Shown one piece after another: positions 61,977 through 64,000 of a stretch of 64,000 nucleotides of DNA; positions within the stretch are counted from its first letter, which is position 1; each line of letters opens with the position of its first letter. Both the position numbers and the translations under genes were made by a program. The notes under the pieces are model-generated. The model was not told the DNA's origin. It was given only the letters and a program-made list of their open reading frames with translations, and ran no database searches. Source of the DNA: Isoalcanivorax indicus (lineage in GTDB: Bacteria; Pseudomonadota; Gammaproteobacteria; Pseudomonadales; Alcanivoracaceae); the NCBI RefSeq assembly GCF_003259185.1, contig NZ_QGMP01000001.1, forward strand, positions 2,294,001-2,358,000, read 5' to 3'.

Positions 61977-63344
61977 ATGCCATCCCCCCTTTTCAGCAGT
62001 CTTGCCACCTACATGAACCGGCGCATGCTGACGCTGCTGGCGCTGGGCTTTGCCAGTGGCCTGCCCGCGCCCATGGTGTTCAGCAACCTGTCCATCTGGC
62101 TGCGCGACAACGACGTCAGCCGCACCGATATCGGCCTGTTTGCACTGGCGGCCACCCCGTATGCGATCAACTTTCTCTGGGCACCGCTGATTGATCGCTT
62201 GCGCCTGCCGCTGCTGGGCGGCCTGGGCCAGCGCCGCAGCTGGGCACTGCTGACGCAGATCCTGTTGATGGCGGCCATTCTGTGGATGTCGCTATCCGAC
62301 CCGTCACAGCAACTGATGGCCATGGCCATGGCCACCCTGCTGGTGACCACGGCCAGCGCCACCCAGGACATCGTGATTGATGCCTACCGCATCGACGTGC
62401 TGGAACCACACGAGTACGGCAGCGGCGCGGCCGTGGCAATCTGGGGCTGGCATATCGGCGGCACCCTGGTGGGCGGCGCGGGCGGGCTGTATCTGGCCCA
62501 CAGCTTCGGCTGGTCCGTGGCGTATCAGGTGCTCGCCTTCGGCGTGCTGGTGGGCATGATCGCGATCCTCGCCAGCCCCGAGCCGGTGCGCCGGATCAGC
62601 CGCGAGGTCAACGCACGCGAAGCCCGCGCCAGCGCGGCCCTGTCGGCCCGTTTTGCTGCCCGCCCCGCTGCGATACTGGCCTGGTTGCACAATGCCGTGG
62701 TGGCGCCGTTTGCCGAATTCATGCGCCGCGACGGCTGGTGGCTGATCCTCGCCTTCGTGTTCATCTTCAAACTCGGTGACGCCATGCTCGGCCGCATGTC
62801 CGGCGTGTTCTACCGGGAACTGGGCTTTGGCCTGGATGACATTGCCGAGGTGTCGAAGATCTACGGCTTCGCCGCCAACATGTTCGGCGTCTTCCTGGGC
62901 GGGGTGCTGGCCGCCCGCATCGGCATCCTGCGCGCCCTGTTCCTGGCCGGGCTGCTGACCGCCGCCACCAACCTGACCTACGCCGCCCTGGCCCTGGTGG
63001 GCCAGGAAAAATGGATGCTGGCCGTCGCCGTGGTGTCGGATAACTTCACCACCGGGCTGGTGACGGTGGCGTTTGTCGCCTACCTGTCGAGCCTGTGCAA
63101 TGTGGCCTACACGGCCACCCAGTACGCCCTGCTTGCCTCGCTGGGCAATCTGGCGCGCATCTGGCTGTCCGCCAGCAGTGGTTATATGGTGGATAAACTG
63201 GACGGGGACTGGGCGGTGTTCTTCGCGCTAACCGCCGTGATCGCCCTGCTCGGGCTGCCGTTACTCTGGCTGCTGATGAAGCGTTTCCCCCGGCATACTG
63301 AAGACGCCCGCCCGGGCGCGCCACCAGGTCAGGAGAGCCGGTAA
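61977..63344 (+). CDS. ampG: AmpG-like muropeptide permease (MFS)
   Basis: 455 residues, about 12-14 helices. LALGFASGLPAPMVFSNLSI and TPYAINFLWAPLIDRL are typical of AmpG, which imports anhydromuropeptides for cell-wall recycling and links to beta-lactamase induction. TATQDIVIDAYRIDVLEP-like SATQDIVIDAYRIDVLEPHE is also characteristic. The C-terminal 25 residues are a polar tail. The response-regulator gene follows 29 bp later. Confidence 0.85.
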   Translation: MPSPLFSSLATYMNRRMLTLLALGFASGLPAPMVFSNLSIWLRDNDVSRTDIGLFALAATPYAINFLWAPLIDRLRLPLLGGLGQRRSWALLTQILLMAAILWMSLSDPSQQLMAMAMATLLVTTASATQDIVIDAYRIDVLEPHEYGSGAAVAIWGWHIGGTLVGGAGGLYLAHSFGWSVAYQVLAFGVLVGMIAILASPEPVRRISREVNAREARASAALSARFAARPAAILAWLHNAVVAPFAEFMRRDGWWLILAFVFIFKLGDAMLGRMSGVFYRELGFGLDDIAEVSKIYGFAANMFGVFLGGVLAARIGILRALFLAGLLTAATNLTYAALALVGQEKWMLAVAVVSDNFTTGLVTVAFVAYLSSLCNVAYTATQYALLASLGNLARIWLSASSGYMVDKLDGDWAVFFALTAVIALLGLPLLWLLMKRFPRHTEDARPGAPPGQESR

Positions 63345-63373
63345 CACAGGGCCGGTAACAAGGAGTACAGAAG

Positions 63374-64000
63374 ATGCCCCACAAGGAAACGCCGATTCTG
63401 GTGGTCGATGACACCCGGTTTTCCGCCACCATCGTGCTGCGCACACTGAACCAGGCCGGTTACCTGGATGTGCGCCATGCGCTCTCTGCCGAGGAGGCGT
63501 TGACGATGCTCGCGCGACGCCCGGCGCAGATCGTCATTGCCGACTGGATGATGCCGGAGATGGACGGCCTGGAGCTGACCCGCCACATTCGCCGCCACGA
63601 CGAAGCCGACAACCATTACACCTATATCCTGCTGCTCACCGCACGCGAGGAAGAAGACGCCCTGCGCCAGGCGTTCGATGAGGGCGTGGACGACTATGTC
63701 ACCAAGGCCAGCATGAACGTGCAATTGCTGCCCCGGGTACTGGCTGCCGATCGCCTGGTCACCGTGCATAACCGGGCACTGGCTGACAATGAGCGGTTGC
63801 TCGGCACCCTGCGCCGCTTGCGCCAGCGGCCCTTGCTGGACCCGTTGACCGGCTTCGGCAACCACAGCTATGCCCACCGCCGTATGGAAGATGCGCTGCG
63901 CCAGGCCGATGCACGCGGCGGTGCGGCCTGCCTGCTGCTGATGCGGGTGGAGGGCTTCGCCGGGCTGCGCGACAGGCTGGGCCGGGCCAGCAGCCGCCAG
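63374..64000 (+). CDS. Response regulator with degenerate GGDEF domain (truncated by window end)
   Basis: 209 residues seen. Residues 1-125 are a receiver: acidic VDD at 11-13, phospho-acceptor D57 (IVIADWMMPEMDG), T88 (LLLTAREEE) and the switch lysine in DYVTKAS. A GGDEF domain begins at about 155 (DPLTGFGNHSYAHRRMEDAL). The metal-binding region normally LLLDIDHF reads LLMRVEGF, so the domain is probably inactive as a diguanylate cyclase. RBS AAGGAG precedes ATG. The C-terminal half is outside the window. Confidence 0.85.
   Translation, partial: MPHKETPILVVDDTRFSATIVLRTLNQAGYLDVRHALSAEEALTMLARRPAQIVIADWMMPEMDGLELTRHIRRHDEADNHYTYILLLTAREEEDALRQAFDEGVDDYVTKASMNVQLLPRVLAADRLVTVHNRALADNERLLGTLRRLRQRPLLDPLTGFGNHSYAHRRMEDALRQADARGGAACLLLMRVEGFAGLRDRLGRASSRQ

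Overview
The window is high-GC, densely packed chromosomal DNA from a Gram-negative gammaproteobacterium. Supporting signs are lipoprotein signal peptides, TonB-dependent and beta-barrel outer-membrane proteins, GlyGly-CTERM/rhombosortase sorting, an AmpG permease, a FabY-type ketosynthase, Fe-SOD, and a holD-rimI-prfC order like that of pseudomonads. Several acyl-CoA and lipid enzymes plus a Baeyer-Villiger-type monooxygenase would suit a marine lipid or hydrocarbon user such as Alcanivorax. That genus assignment is inference, not proof. Both ends are cut inside GGDEF-type signalling genes.

Layout. 0-4 kb: two tandem secreted trypsin-like proteases carrying C-terminal GlyGly-CTERM sorting tails, with a parDE toxin-antitoxin cassette between them. 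4-12 kb: FAD monooxygenase, cupin, dinB, a 636-bp gene-free stretch made of long inverted repeats, a type-10 HSD-like dehydrogenase, a thioesterase, a DUF2846 lipoprotein, a DUF1289 protein and a ferritin-like 'metal-dependent hydrolase'. 12-20 kb: esterase, small outer-membrane barrel, a 1407-residue exported caspase/beta-propeller protein, a Gfo/Idh/MocA dehydrogenase with a sugar aminotransferase, and tRNA-Leu(UAG). 20-28 kb: an M48 peptidase overlapping two YbjQ-family genes, a coiled-coil membrane protein, sodB, a thiolase and fabY. 28-41 kb: lipoprotein esterases, a phospholipase-D-like enzyme, GNAT, DUF3592, an SRPBCC-SDR fusion, gloA, a Gly/His-rich lipoprotein, a flavin monooxygenase, a MATE pump and an SDR.

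41-45 kb is a likely zinc-acquisition unit: a ZnuD-like TonB receptor, a His-rich AztD-like lipoprotein and a perfect Zur-like palindrome at the promoter. 45.7-49.5 kb holds four overlapping genes (DUF3348, MotA/ZorA-like DUF802 protein, MotB/ZorB-like OmpA protein, DUF2894). These look like an uncharacterised ion-driven envelope motor and are the best candidate here for an undescribed system. 49.5-54.5 kb carries a cytochrome b/ethylbenzene-dehydrogenase-like fusion with a DUF1566 lipoprotein, then a purple-acid-phosphatase-like enzyme with a third GlyGly-CTERM tail. 54.5-64 kb is mostly housekeeping: prfC, rimI, a holD-like gene, the rhombosortase that should process the three GlyGly-CTERM proteins, groESL under a CIRCE element, an SDR, an alkyltransferase-like protein, ampG and a response regulator.

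The genes are mostly short operons with 1-8 nt overlaps. No insertion sequence, prophage or CRISPR array is visible. The accessory-looking parts are the parDE cassette, the inverted-repeat stretch at 7.5-8.1 kb, and the caspase plus sugar-gene segment beside the tRNA.
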